Source: Crossiella equi | GTDB lineage: Bacteria > Actinomycetota > Actinomycetes > Mycobacteriales > Pseudonocardiaceae | Direction of reading: 5' to 3' | NCBI RefSeq assembly: GCF_017876755.1 | Contig: NZ_JAGIOO010000001.1 | Span: 6,991,786 to 7,055,785 of the forward strand | DNA length: 64,000 bases | Shown here: positions 1 through 9,538 of the stretch, in pieces | Layout of the letters: each line of letters begins with the position of its first letter | How positions within the stretch are numbered: the stretch's first letter is position 1 | The notes under the pieces: generated by a model | Told to the model about the DNA's origin: nothing | The model's database searches: none | Seen by the model: only the letters and a program-made list of their open reading frames with translations | Position numbers and translations under genes: made by a program

Positions 1-1
1 G

Positions 2-1029
<1,028 letters not shown>

Positions 1030-1033
<4 letters not shown>

Positions 1034-3060
1034 GCACCCACCCGGAGGTCGCGGCGCTGCTGGCCCGCGCGCACGCGCTCGGCGCGGACCCGCGCAACAC
1101 CAACTACGCGGGCGGCAACGCCTCGGCCAAGTCCAGCGCCACCGACCCGGTCACCGGCAAGGACGTGGACCTGTTGTGGGTCAAGGGTTCCGGCGGCGAC
1201 CTGGGCACCCTGACCGAGGCCGGGCTGGCCGTGCTGCGCCTGGACCGCCTGCGCGCGCTGGCCGAGGTCTACCCGGGCGTGGACCGCGAGGACGAGATGG
1301 TCGCCGCGTTCGACTACTGCCTGCACGGCAAGGGCGGCGCGGCCCCGTCCATCGACACCGCCATGCACGGCCTGCTGGCGGACGCGCACGTCGACCACCT
1401 GCACCCCGACGCGGGCATCGCGCTGGCCACCGCGGCGGGCGGCGAGGCGCTCACCCGCGAGTGCTTCGGCGACCGCGTGCTCTGGACTCCCTGGCGGCGG
1501 CCGGGTTTCCAGCTCGGCCTGGACCTCGCGGCGCTGCGCCGGGCGAACCCGTCGGCCATCGGTGTCATCCTCGGCGGGCACGGGATCACCGCCTGGGGGA
1601 GCACCTCCGAGCAGTGTCGCGAGCACTCGTTGGAGATCATCCGGTGTGCGCACGAGTTCATCACCGAACGCGGTCGTCCGGAGCCCTTTGGCGCGGTCCG
1701 TCCCGAGTGGACACCGCTGCCCGAGGGCGAGCGCCGGGCGCGGGCGGCCGAGCTGGCGCCGTTGCTGCGCGGCCTGGCCTCGGCCTCCTCCTTCGCCGCC
1801 TCCGGCCGCTACCAGGTCGGGCACTTCACCGACACGCCTGAGGTGCTCGACTTCCTCAGTCGTGAGCAGATGCCGCGCCTGGCCGCGCTGGGCACCTCCT
1901 GCCCGGACCACTTCCTGCGCACCAAGGTCCGGCCGCTGGTGCTCGACCCGAACACGCCCGCGGCCGAGCAGTTCGAGGCCTACCGGGCCGACTACCGCGC
2001 CTACTACGAGCGCCACGCCACGCCGACCTCCCCGCCGATGCGCGGCGCGGACCCGGCGATCGTGCTGGTGCCGGGGGTCGGCATGTTCTCCTACGGCGCG
2101 GACAAGCAGACCGCGCGGGTGGCGGGGGAGTTCTACGTCAACGCCATCAACGTGATGCGCGGCGCCGAGGCCCTCTCCGCCTACGAGCCGATCCCGGAGG
2201 CGGAGAAGTTCCGCATCGAGTACTGGGACCTGGAGGAGGCCAAGCTCCGCCGCCGTCCCGCGCCCAAGCCCCTGGCGGGCCGGGTCGCGCTGGTCACCGG
2301 CGCGGGCTCGGGCATCGGCAAGGCCACCGCGTGCAGGCTGGCCGCCGAGGGCGCGTGCGTTGTCGTGTCCGATGTGGACGGTGCGCGGGCGCGGGAAGCC
2401 GCGGCCGAGCTGGGCACGGCCGACGTGGCGGTGGGCATCACCGCCGACGTCACCGGCTCGGAGTCGGTGCGGGCCGCGTTCGCCGCCGCCTGCCTGGCCT
2501 TCGGCGGGGTCGACCTGGTGGTCAACAACGCCGGGCTGTCCATCTCCAAGCCCCTGCTTGAGACCACCGACCGGGACTGGGACCTCCAGCACCGGGTGAT
2601 GGCCCGGGGCTCGTTCCTCATCGCCCGGGAAGCGGCCCGGGTGCTCGTGGAACAGGGCCTGGGCGGCGACATCGTCTACATCGCCAGCAAGAACGGCGTG
2701 TTCGCCGGTCCGAACAACATCGCCTACGGTGCGGCCAAGGCCGACCAGGCGCACCAGGTCCGCTTGCTCGCGGCGGAGCTGGGGGAGCACGGGGTGCGGG
2801 TGAACGGGGTCAACCCGGACGGGGTGGTCCGGGGGTCGGGGATCTTCGCGGGCGGGTGGGGAGCCCAGCGCGCGGCGGTCTACGGGGTGCCCGAGCAAGA
2901 ACTGGGGAGCTACTACGCGCAACGCACCCTGCTCAAGGCAGAGGTGTTGCCGGAACACGTCGCGGCCGCGGTCCTCGTGCTGACCGCGGGCGAGCTGAGC
3001 CGGTCCACGGGCATGTTCGTCCCGGTGGACGGCGGGGTCACGGCGGCGTTCCTGCGATGA
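1030..3060 (+). CDS. rhaD: bifunctional rhamnulose-1-phosphate aldolase / short-chain dehydrogenase
   Basis: A 676-aa fusion. Residues ~1-400 are a class II aldolase (GGNASAKS; metal-binding DHLHPDAG; GGHGIT) that should cleave L-rhamnulose-1-phosphate to dihydroxyacetone phosphate and L-lactaldehyde. Residues ~415-676 are a Rossmann short-chain dehydrogenase (TGAGSGIG nucleotide loop, NNAG, catalytic YGAAK) that would oxidise or reduce lactaldehyde. The same domain order is known in the RhaD/YuxG (RhaEW) family. The GTG at 1030 is chosen because it overlaps the upstream stop by 4 nt and follows a GGTGGAG-like ribosome site; a GTG at 1021 is the alternative. The gene ends in an ATGA overlap. 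Confidence 0.9.
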
Positions 3061-3098
3061 GCTTTTCCGGGAAAATGGAGCACCAGGAGGAGAAACCC

Positions 3099-3320
3099 AT
3101 GGTGGTAGCCGACACCATCCGCGAACAGGCCGTGCTGACCGAGGAGGAGGTCACGCTGCTGCGGCTGCTGGCCACCGGCCTGCCGATCGACGCGGTCGCC
3201 CGGCGACTGGACCTGTCCGAGCGCACGGTGCGCAGGCGCACCCGCGCCATGTGCAACCAGCTGGGCTTCTCCAGCAGCATCCAGGTCATCGTGTGGGCGG
3301 TGCGCCGGGGCCTGGTGTGA
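3099..3320 (+). CDS. 73-aa stand-alone LuxR-type helix-turn-helix protein
   Basis: A very short protein that is almost entirely a GerE/LuxR-type DNA-binding domain: LTEEEVTLLRLLATGLPIDAVARRL followed by the recognition-helix region LSERTVRRRTRAM. There is no sensor domain. ATG 3099 is chosen for its strong AGGAGGAG site (3085-3092); an in-frame ATG at 3057 overlaps the upstream stop as ATGA but has no clear ribosome site, and would give a 14-residue longer product. It lies inside the rhamnose operon and overlaps rhaB by GTGA, so it is probably co-translated. Role as local regulator of rhamnose use is inference. Confidence 0.72.
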   Translation: MVVADTIREQAVLTEEEVTLLRLLATGLPIDAVARRLDLSERTVRRRTRAMCNQLGFSSSIQVIVWAVRRGLV

Positions 3321-4675
3321 GGGTCGCGGCGGTGGACCTCGGCGCGTCCAGCGGCCGGGTCATGTCGGCGGAGCTGGGCCCGGGCGGGCTGACGCTGACC
3401 GAGGTCCACCGCTTCGCCAACCGGCCCCTGCGGCTGCGCGGCACCCTGCACTGGAACCTGCCCGCGCTCTACCAGGAGGTCCTGGACGGGCTGCACGAGC
3501 TCACCGGCACCGGCCTGCGCGGCGTGGGCATCGACTCCTGGGCGGTGGACTACGCCCTGCTGGACGGGGACGGCGGCCTGCTGGGCCTGCCGGTGCACTA
3601 CCGGGACGACCGCACCGAGGGTCGGCTGGAGGAGCTGCTGGCGAGGATCCCGCCGGACACCCTGTACGCGCGCACCGGCCTGCAGCACCTGCGCATCAAC
3701 ACCCTGGTGCAGCTGCTGGCCGAAGGACCGCGCCTGCACCGGGCCGCGCACCTGCTGCTGGTCCCGGACCTGCTGACCTACTGGCTGACCGGCGAGCTGG
3801 GTGCGGAGCGCACGAACGCCTCCACCACGCAGCTGCTGGACGTGACCACGGGGGAGTGGGCCACCGACCTGCTGTCCGCGGTGGACATCCCGGCCGGGAT
3901 CCTGCCCCCGCTGCGGGAACCGGGCACCGTCGCCGGGACCACAGACGTGTTGCCGGACCCGCTGCGCGTGACCCGGGTGGCCTCGCACGACACCGCGAGC
4001 GCGGTGGCCGCGGTCCCGGCCGAGACCGAGCACTTCGCCTACATCTCCTGCGGCACCTGGTCCCTGGTGGGCCTGGAGCTCGACGCCCCGGTGCTGACCG
4101 AGGCGAGCCGGGCGGCGAACTTCACCAACGAGCAGGGCCTGGACGGCACCACCCGCTACCTGCGCAACGTCGTGGGCCTGTGGCTGCTCCAGGAGTGCCA
4201 GCGCACCTGGGCGGCCGACTTCCCGGCACTGCTGTCAGCCGCGGCCGACCTGCCGTCCCCGAAGGTTCCCCTGGACGTGAACGACCCGGTCTTCCTGCCG
4301 CCGGGCGACATGCCGACCCGCGTCCAGCGCTGGTACGCGGCCCGCGACCTGCCGGTGCCGCGGACCCCGCCCGGCCTGACCCGGGCGATCCTGGTGGGCC
4401 TGGCCCACGCCCACCACGAGGCGATCACCGAGGCCATCCGCCTCACCGGCCGGTCGGTCGAGGTGGTGCACCTGGTGGGCGGCGGCGCGGCCAACACCCT
4501 GCTGTGCCAGCTCACCGCGGACGCCTGCGGGCTGCCGGTGGTCGCGGGCCCGGTGGAGGCCACCGCCCTGGGCAACGCCCTGGTCCAGCTGCGCGCCGAC
4601 CGCGACCTGCCCCTGCCCGCCCTGCGCGAGCTCATCCGCCGGAGCACCGACCTGGTCCGCTACGACCCGCGGTAG
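3317..4675 (+). CDS. rhaB: rhamnulokinase
   Basis: A 452-aa FGGY-family sugar kinase that phosphorylates L-rhamnulose at O-1, feeding the aldolase encoded upstream. Visible landmarks are the N-terminal ATP-fold strand VAAVDLGASSGRV, GIDSWAVDYALLD with its catalytic Asp, the SCGTWSLVG segment typical of RhaB, and the C-terminal HLVGGGAANTLLCQLTAD adenine-binding region. GTG 3317 overlaps the stop of the small HTH gene by 4 nt and starts exactly at the first beta strand; longer in-frame starts add a low-quality N-terminus. The gene is the last of the visible rhamnose operon and converges on the next gene with a 10-bp gap. Confidence 0.92.
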   Translation: MRVAAVDLGASSGRVMSAELGPGGLTLTEVHRFANRPLRLRGTLHWNLPALYQEVLDGLHELTGTGLRGVGIDSWAVDYALLDGDGGLLGLPVHYRDDRTEGRLEELLARIPPDTLYARTGLQHLRINTLVQLLAEGPRLHRAAHLLLVPDLLTYWLTGELGAERTNASTTQLLDVTTGEWATDLLSAVDIPAGILPPLREPGTVAGTTDVLPDPLRVTRVASHDTASAVAAVPAETEHFAYISCGTWSLVGLELDAPVLTEASRAANFTNEQGLDGTTRYLRNVVGLWLLQECQRTWAADFPALLSAAADLPSPKVPLDVNDPVFLPPGDMPTRVQRWYAARDLPVPRTPPGLTRAILVGLAHAHHEAITEAIRLTGRSVEVVHLVGGGAANTLLCQLTADACGLPVVAGPVEATALGNALVQLRADRDLPLPALRELIRRSTDLVRYDPR

Positions 4676-4685
4676 CGCGCGGAGG

Positions 4686-5654
4686 TCAGGGCAGCAGGGC
4701 GAGCTCGGCCACCACCATGCGGTGATCGGTCCTGGGCAGCTGCTCGGTCCGCGCCGACACCGGCGCCAGCCCGCTGCCGTGCAGCACGTGGTCCAGCTGC
4801 ACCAGCGGCGGCAGCACCCCGTCGGCGGGCCAGGTGGGCGCCCAGCCGATGCCGAGCTCGTCGTGCGCGTCGGCCAGACCGGCCGCCAGGAGCTCGCGCA
4901 TGGCCGAGTGGTCGAGCGTGGCGTTGAAGTCGCCCAGGACCACGACGTCCCGCCCGGCCACCGACCGCAGCGCGGCCATGTCCTGCCCCCACCGCCCGGG
5001 GTTCCCGGCGGGGTAGTAGGTGTGCACGCCGACCAGGGTGAGGCTCCGCCCGGCGACCTCGACCTTCGCCGTGGTCTGCGGCCAGGTGGTGGGCGCGTCG
5101 AGCAGCCCGCCCTCCCGCAGCGGCAACCGCGAGTACAGCGAGGTGTCCACCTCGGGGTGCGGCTCCACGTGCGGCAGCTCGGCCTCCAGCCCGGCCTCGC
5201 GCAGGGCGCGCACCCCGGCCTCGGGCAGCTCCTGCACGGCCAGCACGTCCACCCGCTCGCGCCGCACCACCTCCATCAGCGCCGAGGGGTCCACCCGCCC
5301 CTTGAGGGCGTTGACGGTCGCCACCCGGATCCGGGGCGCGGCCGAGGGCACGTCCGCCCCGTCGGCGACGAACCGGGGCAGCAGCACGACGGCCTGCACC
5401 AGCACCAGCCCGAGCGCCACCCACCCGGCCCGCAGCCGCAGTATCCCGAACAGCGCGGCGAGCACCGTGGTCCCGGCCGCGACCAGCGGGAACCCGGCCA
5501 CGGGCAGCGCGAGCACGCTCCCGCCGTCCAGCCCGAGCACCCGCACCACCAGCAGCACGGCCACCGGGACCAGTGCCGCCCAGGCGAACAGGGACAGCAC
5601 CCGCCGCCCTCGTCGAAGGGGTACCTGGGGCGGAGCGGCCGCGGTTGACGCCAT
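4686..5654 (-). CDS. membrane-anchored endonuclease/exonuclease/phosphatase-family protein
   Basis: A 322-aa protein with about three hydrophobic helices in residues ~25-110 followed by an EEP (DNase I-like) domain. Typical EEP elements are VATVNALKG, LAVQELPEAG (metal-binding Glu), VGVHTYYPAGN, VVLGDFNATLDH and the C-terminal RTDHRMVVAEL with the catalytic Asp-His. The substrate could be a nucleic acid, a phospholipid or an inositol-type phosphate; the sequence does not decide. Similar membrane-EEP proteins are common in actinobacteria and the catalytic domain is probably outside. ATG 5654 gives MASTAAAPPQ; the longer ORF start adds an unconvincing extension. Confidence 0.82.
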   Translation of the reverse strand: MASTAAAPPQVPLRRGRRVLSLFAWAALVPVAVLLVVRVLGLDGGSVLALPVAGFPLVAAGTTVLAALFGILRLRAGWVALGLVLVQAVVLLPRFVADGADVPSAAPRIRVATVNALKGRVDPSALMEVVRRERVDVLAVQELPEAGVRALREAGLEAELPHVEPHPEVDTSLYSRLPLREGGLLDAPTTWPQTTAKVEVAGRSLTLVGVHTYYPAGNPGRWGQDMAALRSVAGRDVVVLGDFNATLDHSAMRELLAAGLADAHDELGIGWAPTWPADGVLPPLVQLDHVLHGSGLAPVSARTEQLPRTDHRMVVAELALLP

Positions 5655-5832
5655 GCCCCGATTCTGGCCAACCCCGGCCTCCACCGGGGTACCGGAGTGA
5701 GCTTCCCGACTGGCCGCCCCGCGCCCCGGGCGGCCACCGGCTCGCACTGCGCCGCCCGGACCAAAACCGGACAGGTCGCCGGACAGGCCCTATTGCGCAC
5801 CCGCCAGACCGTGGCATGGTCGCTCTGACTCC

Positions 5833-5844
5833 GACAACGTTGTC
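5833..5844. promoter_or_regulatory. LacI-type operator candidate
   Basis: A perfect 12-bp palindrome GACAACGTTGTC with the central CG typical of LacI-family operators. It lies 17-28 nt before the TTG start chosen for the GH92 gene, in the position expected for repression of a glycosidase gene. No LacI-family gene is present in the window. Confidence 0.5.
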
Positions 5845-5860
5845 AGCGAGGGGGCAGGCT

Positions 5861-8800
5861 TTGTCACCAACTCCACGTCGCACCACCGCGTTCGCGGCGC
5901 TGTCCGCGGCGCTGCTCATGGGCGGGCTGTTCGTGCCCGCCAGTGCCCACGCCCAGCCGCCCGCCGACCCGACCACACTGGTCAACCCGTTCGTCGGCAC
6001 CCAGAACTTCGGCAACACCTTCCCCGGCGCCAGCGCGCCGTTCGGCATGGTGCAGGTCAGCCCGGACACCGGCGGGCAAGGCGGCTACGACTACAAGCAG
6101 GACCAGATCCACGGCTTCTCCCAGACCCACCTGTCCGGGGTGGGCTGCGGGGTGGCCGGTGAGCTGCCGATGATGCCGACCACCGGCGCGGTCGACTCGG
6201 TCGAGCACACCGGCTACCGGTCCAAGTACTCCCACGCCGACGAGGAGGCCACGCCGGGCTACTACCGCGTGGGCCTGTCCCGGTACGGGGTGAACGCCGA
6301 GCTGACCGCGACCGCCCGCAGCGGCTGGCAGCGCTACACCTTCCCCGCCACCACCGCGGCCAACGTCCTGTTCAACACCGGCAAGGCCAACCAGGGCGTG
6401 CACGACTCGGAGATCCACGTCGTGGACGACCGCACCCTGGAGGGCCGGGTGCGCGCGGGCGGCTTCTGCGCGGGCAAGGACGACCACACCGTCTACTTCA
6501 CCGCCAGCTTCGACCGCCCGTTCGCCTCCTTCGGCACCTGGCGCGGCACCACCAAGAGCCCCGGCAGCCGCGACGCGGCGGGTGCGGGCGGCAACGGCGC
6601 GTGGGTCACCTTCGACGCCTCCGCCGACCGGGACGTCGTGGTCAAGGTCGGCCTGTCCTACACCGGCGTGGACGGCGCGCGCCGCAACCTGGCCGCCGAG
6701 ACCGCCGACTCCTACGACTTCGACGCCACCCGCGCGAAGCTGCACCAGGCCTGGACGCAGCGGCTGAGGTCGGTGACCATCGGCGGCGGCGGCACCGAAC
6801 GCCGCACCGCCTTCTACACCGCGCTCTACCACTCGCTGCTGCACCCCAACCTGGCCGGTGACGTCGACGGCAAGTACCTCGGTTTCGACGACGAGGTGCG
6901 CACCGCCACCGACTTCACGCCGTACCAGAACCTCTCGCTCTGGGACACCTACCGTCCGCAGAACCAGCTGCTGGAACTGCTGGAGCCCCAGGTGGCGCGC
7001 GATGTCGCGCTGTCCGTGCTGGCCGCGGGCCGGGACGGCGGCTGGCTGCCGCGCTGGGCACTGGCCAACAGCGAGACCAACATCATGACCGGCGACCCGG
7101 TCACCCCGTTCCTGGTCGAGGCCTGGTCGAAGGGCCTGCTCGCGGGCCACGAACGCGAGGCCTACGCGTTGCTGCGCAAGAACGCGCTGAGCACCCCGCC
7201 CGCCGAGTCCGTCTACAACGGACGGTCTGGTGTGGACTACTACAACCAGCGCGGCTACATCCCGTCCGGGTTGAAGCTGGGCGTGGACTGCGCGCACAAG
7301 GGCGGCGACAACGACTGCGTGCACCCGGCCTCGGCGACCATGGAGTACGCGGCGGCCGACGCCTCCCTGGCCCTGATGGCGCAGGCGCTCGGGGAACGCG
7401 CGGACGCGCGGCTGTTCGGTGAACGCGGCCAGTGGTACAAGAACCTGTGGGACAAGGGCATCAGCCAGTTCCGACCGCGCACCAAGGACGGCACCTGGGT
7501 CACGCCCTACGACCCGGTCGGCGCCGGTCACCAGTTCCACGAGGGCGGCGCGTACCAGTACCAGTGGCTGGTGCCGCAGGACCCGGCTGGCCTGGTCGGG
7601 CTGATGGGCGGCCGCAAGGCCACGGAGAAGCGCCTGGACGAGTTCTTCGCCTACGACAAGCTGCTGCGCGACCCGGCGGGCACCGCCCGCAAGGACTGGA
7701 TCACCGATCCCTACGACTACTACGGCAAGCCGACCTACAACCCGAACAACGAGCCGGACCTGCACGCCCCGTACATGTACCTGTGGGCGGGCGCCCCGGC
7801 CAAGGCGGCCACGGTCGTGCGGGCGGCGATGACCCTGTTCACCACGGGCCCGGACGGCATGACCGGCAACGACGACCTGGGCACGATGTCGGCCTGGTAC
7901 GTCTTCTCCTCCCTGGGCCTGTACCCGACGATGAGCGGCGCGAACTACCTGGCGCTGTCCAGCCCGCAGTTCCCGGAGGCGACGGTCACGATCGGCCCGT
8001 GGGCAGGCCGCCAGGGCGGCACCCTGACGGTCAAGGCGCCGGGCGCCTCGGATGCCAACCGCTACATCCAGAAGGTGGCCCTCAACGGCCGGGACGTCCA
8101 GCGCACCTGGCTGCCCTGGCAGGACCTGGCCAAGGGCGGCACGCTGACCCACACGCTGGGCACGTCACCGTCGGCCTGGGGCACGAACCCGCAGGCGGAA
8201 CCACCGTCGGTGAACCGCGACCGGGGCGACCTCCGCCACCATGTGGACACCTCCCCGCGCCAGACCTCGGTCCTGCTGCCGACCTCGACGAAACCACAGC
8301 CGGTGACCCTGCCCCTGGACGTCCTGGCCCAGTCCCCGGCGGTCACGGCGGCCCTGGTCCGGGCGAAGGGTCCAGAAGGCTGGCCCCTGACCTACCCCCA
8401 ACTCCCCCTGCTGTTCCACTCCTGGCAGCTGCCGACCCAGCAGACGGCGAACCTGACCCTGACGGTCCCTGCGAACACCCCACCGGGCACCTACCCCCTG
8501 ACGATCACCACCCAGGCGCTGGGCGCGAACAAGACCACCCACGACCTGCGCATCACCCTGGACACAAGATCCACCTGTGCCCCGGCAGTCCAGAACGCCT
8601 GCGCCCTGGACCTGACCCCGCACCAAACCCACGACGGCACCGCCACCCCGGAGGCCCCCGCCGAGGGCAACTTCGACGGCAGCGGCTGGAGCTACGACGC
8701 GACCCTGCTCCCCAAGGCGGGCCCGATCACCTGGAACAACACCCCCTACACGGCCCCGGACCCCACGGGCACAGCCCCGAACTTCCTGGAGTCCACAGGC

Positions 8801-9133
8801 CAGTCCCTCCTTCTTCCAGAAGGCACCCACACCAAGGTGAACCTGGTCTCCTCCTCCCACAACGGCCCGGTGACCACGAGCCTGGTGGCGCGCTACACGG
8901 ACGGCACCACCACAACCCTGCCCACCACGATCGGCGACTGGGCAGGCAGCACCCCCCAAGGCACCACAATCGCCCTGGACATGCCGCACCGCGTCAAAGC
9001 GGGCCAGGGCCAGGACACCCCACCAGTCCGCCTCTTCAGCCAGACCCTGCCCCTGGACCCCACCAAGAGCCTGGTCTCCCTGACCCTCCCGAACGACCCC
9101 CGAGTGGAGATCTACGCCCTGACCCTCACCTGA
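5861..9133 (+). CDS. secreted GH92-family alpha-mannosidase
   Basis: A 1090-aa glycoside hydrolase of family 92, exo-acting alpha-mannosidases that trim mannans and N-glycans. The N-terminus is a signal peptide (PRRTTAFAALSAALLMGG, cleavage near AHAQ). Family landmarks are LVNPFVGTQNFGNTFPGA, GFSQTHLSGVGC, NLSLWDTYRPQNQLL, NNEPDLHAPYMYLWAG and GNDDLGTMSAWYVFSSLGLYP. The last ~280 residues look like accessory beta-sandwich modules with a TLTVPANTPPGTYPLTI repeat-type strand pattern. TTG 5861 follows GAGGGGG and places the palindrome at 5833 upstream; an ATG at 5816 is the alternative. It is probably released to degrade mannose-containing polymers, matching the sugar-use theme of the region. 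Confidence 0.88.
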   Translation: MSPTPRRTTAFAALSAALLMGGLFVPASAHAQPPADPTTLVNPFVGTQNFGNTFPGASAPFGMVQVSPDTGGQGGYDYKQDQIHGFSQTHLSGVGCGVAGELPMMPTTGAVDSVEHTGYRSKYSHADEEATPGYYRVGLSRYGVNAELTATARSGWQRYTFPATTAANVLFNTGKANQGVHDSEIHVVDDRTLEGRVRAGGFCAGKDDHTVYFTASFDRPFASFGTWRGTTKSPGSRDAAGAGGNGAWVTFDASADRDVVVKVGLSYTGVDGARRNLAAETADSYDFDATRAKLHQAWTQRLRSVTIGGGGTERRTAFYTALYHSLLHPNLAGDVDGKYLGFDDEVRTATDFTPYQNLSLWDTYRPQNQLLELLEPQVARDVALSVLAAGRDGGWLPRWALANSETNIMTGDPVTPFLVEAWSKGLLAGHEREAYALLRKNALSTPPAESVYNGRSGVDYYNQRGYIPSGLKLGVDCAHKGGDNDCVHPASATMEYAAADASLALMAQALGERADARLFGERGQWYKNLWDKGISQFRPRTKDGTWVTPYDPVGAGHQFHEGGAYQYQWLVPQDPAGLVGLMGGRKATEKRLDEFFAYDKLLRDPAGTARKDWITDPYDYYGKPTYNPNNEPDLHAPYMYLWAGAPAKAATVVRAAMTLFTTGPDGMTGNDDLGTMSAWYVFSSLGLYPTMSGANYLALSSPQFPEATVTIGPWAGRQGGTLTVKAPGASDANRYIQKVALNGRDVQRTWLPWQDLAKGGTLTHTLGTSPSAWGTNPQAEPPSVNRDRGDLRHHVDTSPRQTSVLLPTSTKPQPVTLPLDVLAQSPAVTAALVRAKGPEGWPLTYPQLPLLFHSWQLPTQQTANLTLTVPANTPPGTYPLTITTQALGANKTTHDLRITLDTRSTCAPAVQNACALDLTPHQTHDGTATPEAPAEGNFDGSGWSYDATLLPKAGPITWNNTPYTAPDPTGTAPNFLESTGQSLLLPEGTHTKVNLVSSSHNGPVTTSLVARYTDGTTTTLPTTIGDWAGSTPQGTTIALDMPHRVKAGQGQDTPPVRLFSQTLPLDPTKSLVSLTLPNDPRVEIYALTLT

Positions 9134-9538
9134 CGCGAACGGCCCTGGGGTGGCACCCCCACCCCAGGCCCACCCGCTCAACCAGCAACACCCGCAACAC
9201 CCGCACCGCACGCCACCCGAGTAGTACTGTCCCGCAGCCCGCAGCCCGCAGCCCGCAGCCCGCAGCCCGCAGCCCGCAGCCCGCAGCCCGCAGCCCGCAG
9301 CCCGCAGCCCGCAGCCCGCAGCCCGCCCGGCAACCACCGCAGGCCGCCCCACCACCCGATCCGCACAGCCAGACCTGACCAGTGCCGAACAAACCCTCAG
9401 CTCAACCCGACCGGCATGTCCGAAAACCGCCTCCGCATGCCTGGCCGAGCTCCGGGAACCGAGATTTCCTGGCCGCCGAGCCGCCGGACCCCAAGCGGAA
9501 CCCCGCTCCCTCCAGCGGCCCACCCCACCAGCGGCGCG
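9134..9538. other. intergenic stretch between convergent genes
   Basis: A 405-bp gap between the convergent GH92 and recQ genes. Apart from the heptamer array listed separately I see no convincing coding sequence or RNA gene; frames that stay open do so because the repeat is free of stops. Confidence 0.6.
9231..9321. repeat. 13 perfect tandem copies of a CCCGCAG heptamer
   Basis: Thirteen uninterrupted copies of the 7-mer CCCGCAG (91 bp). The other strand reads CTGCGGG repeats, so it carries thirteen GGG runs separated by four bases, a pattern able to form G-quadruplexes. Because 7 is not a multiple of 3, translated frames cycle through different residues. It is likely variable in copy number between strains by slippage. 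Confidence 0.95.

Noticed and set aside
5864-8152. 762-aa open frame opposite the mannosidase gene
   Set aside because: Mirror frame of a gene with clear GH92 motifs; composition rich in Val/Gly/Arg/His is typical of an antisense shadow.
9231-9321. Possible CRISPR array
   Set aside because: The repeat unit is 7 bp with no spacers, and no cas genes are nearby.
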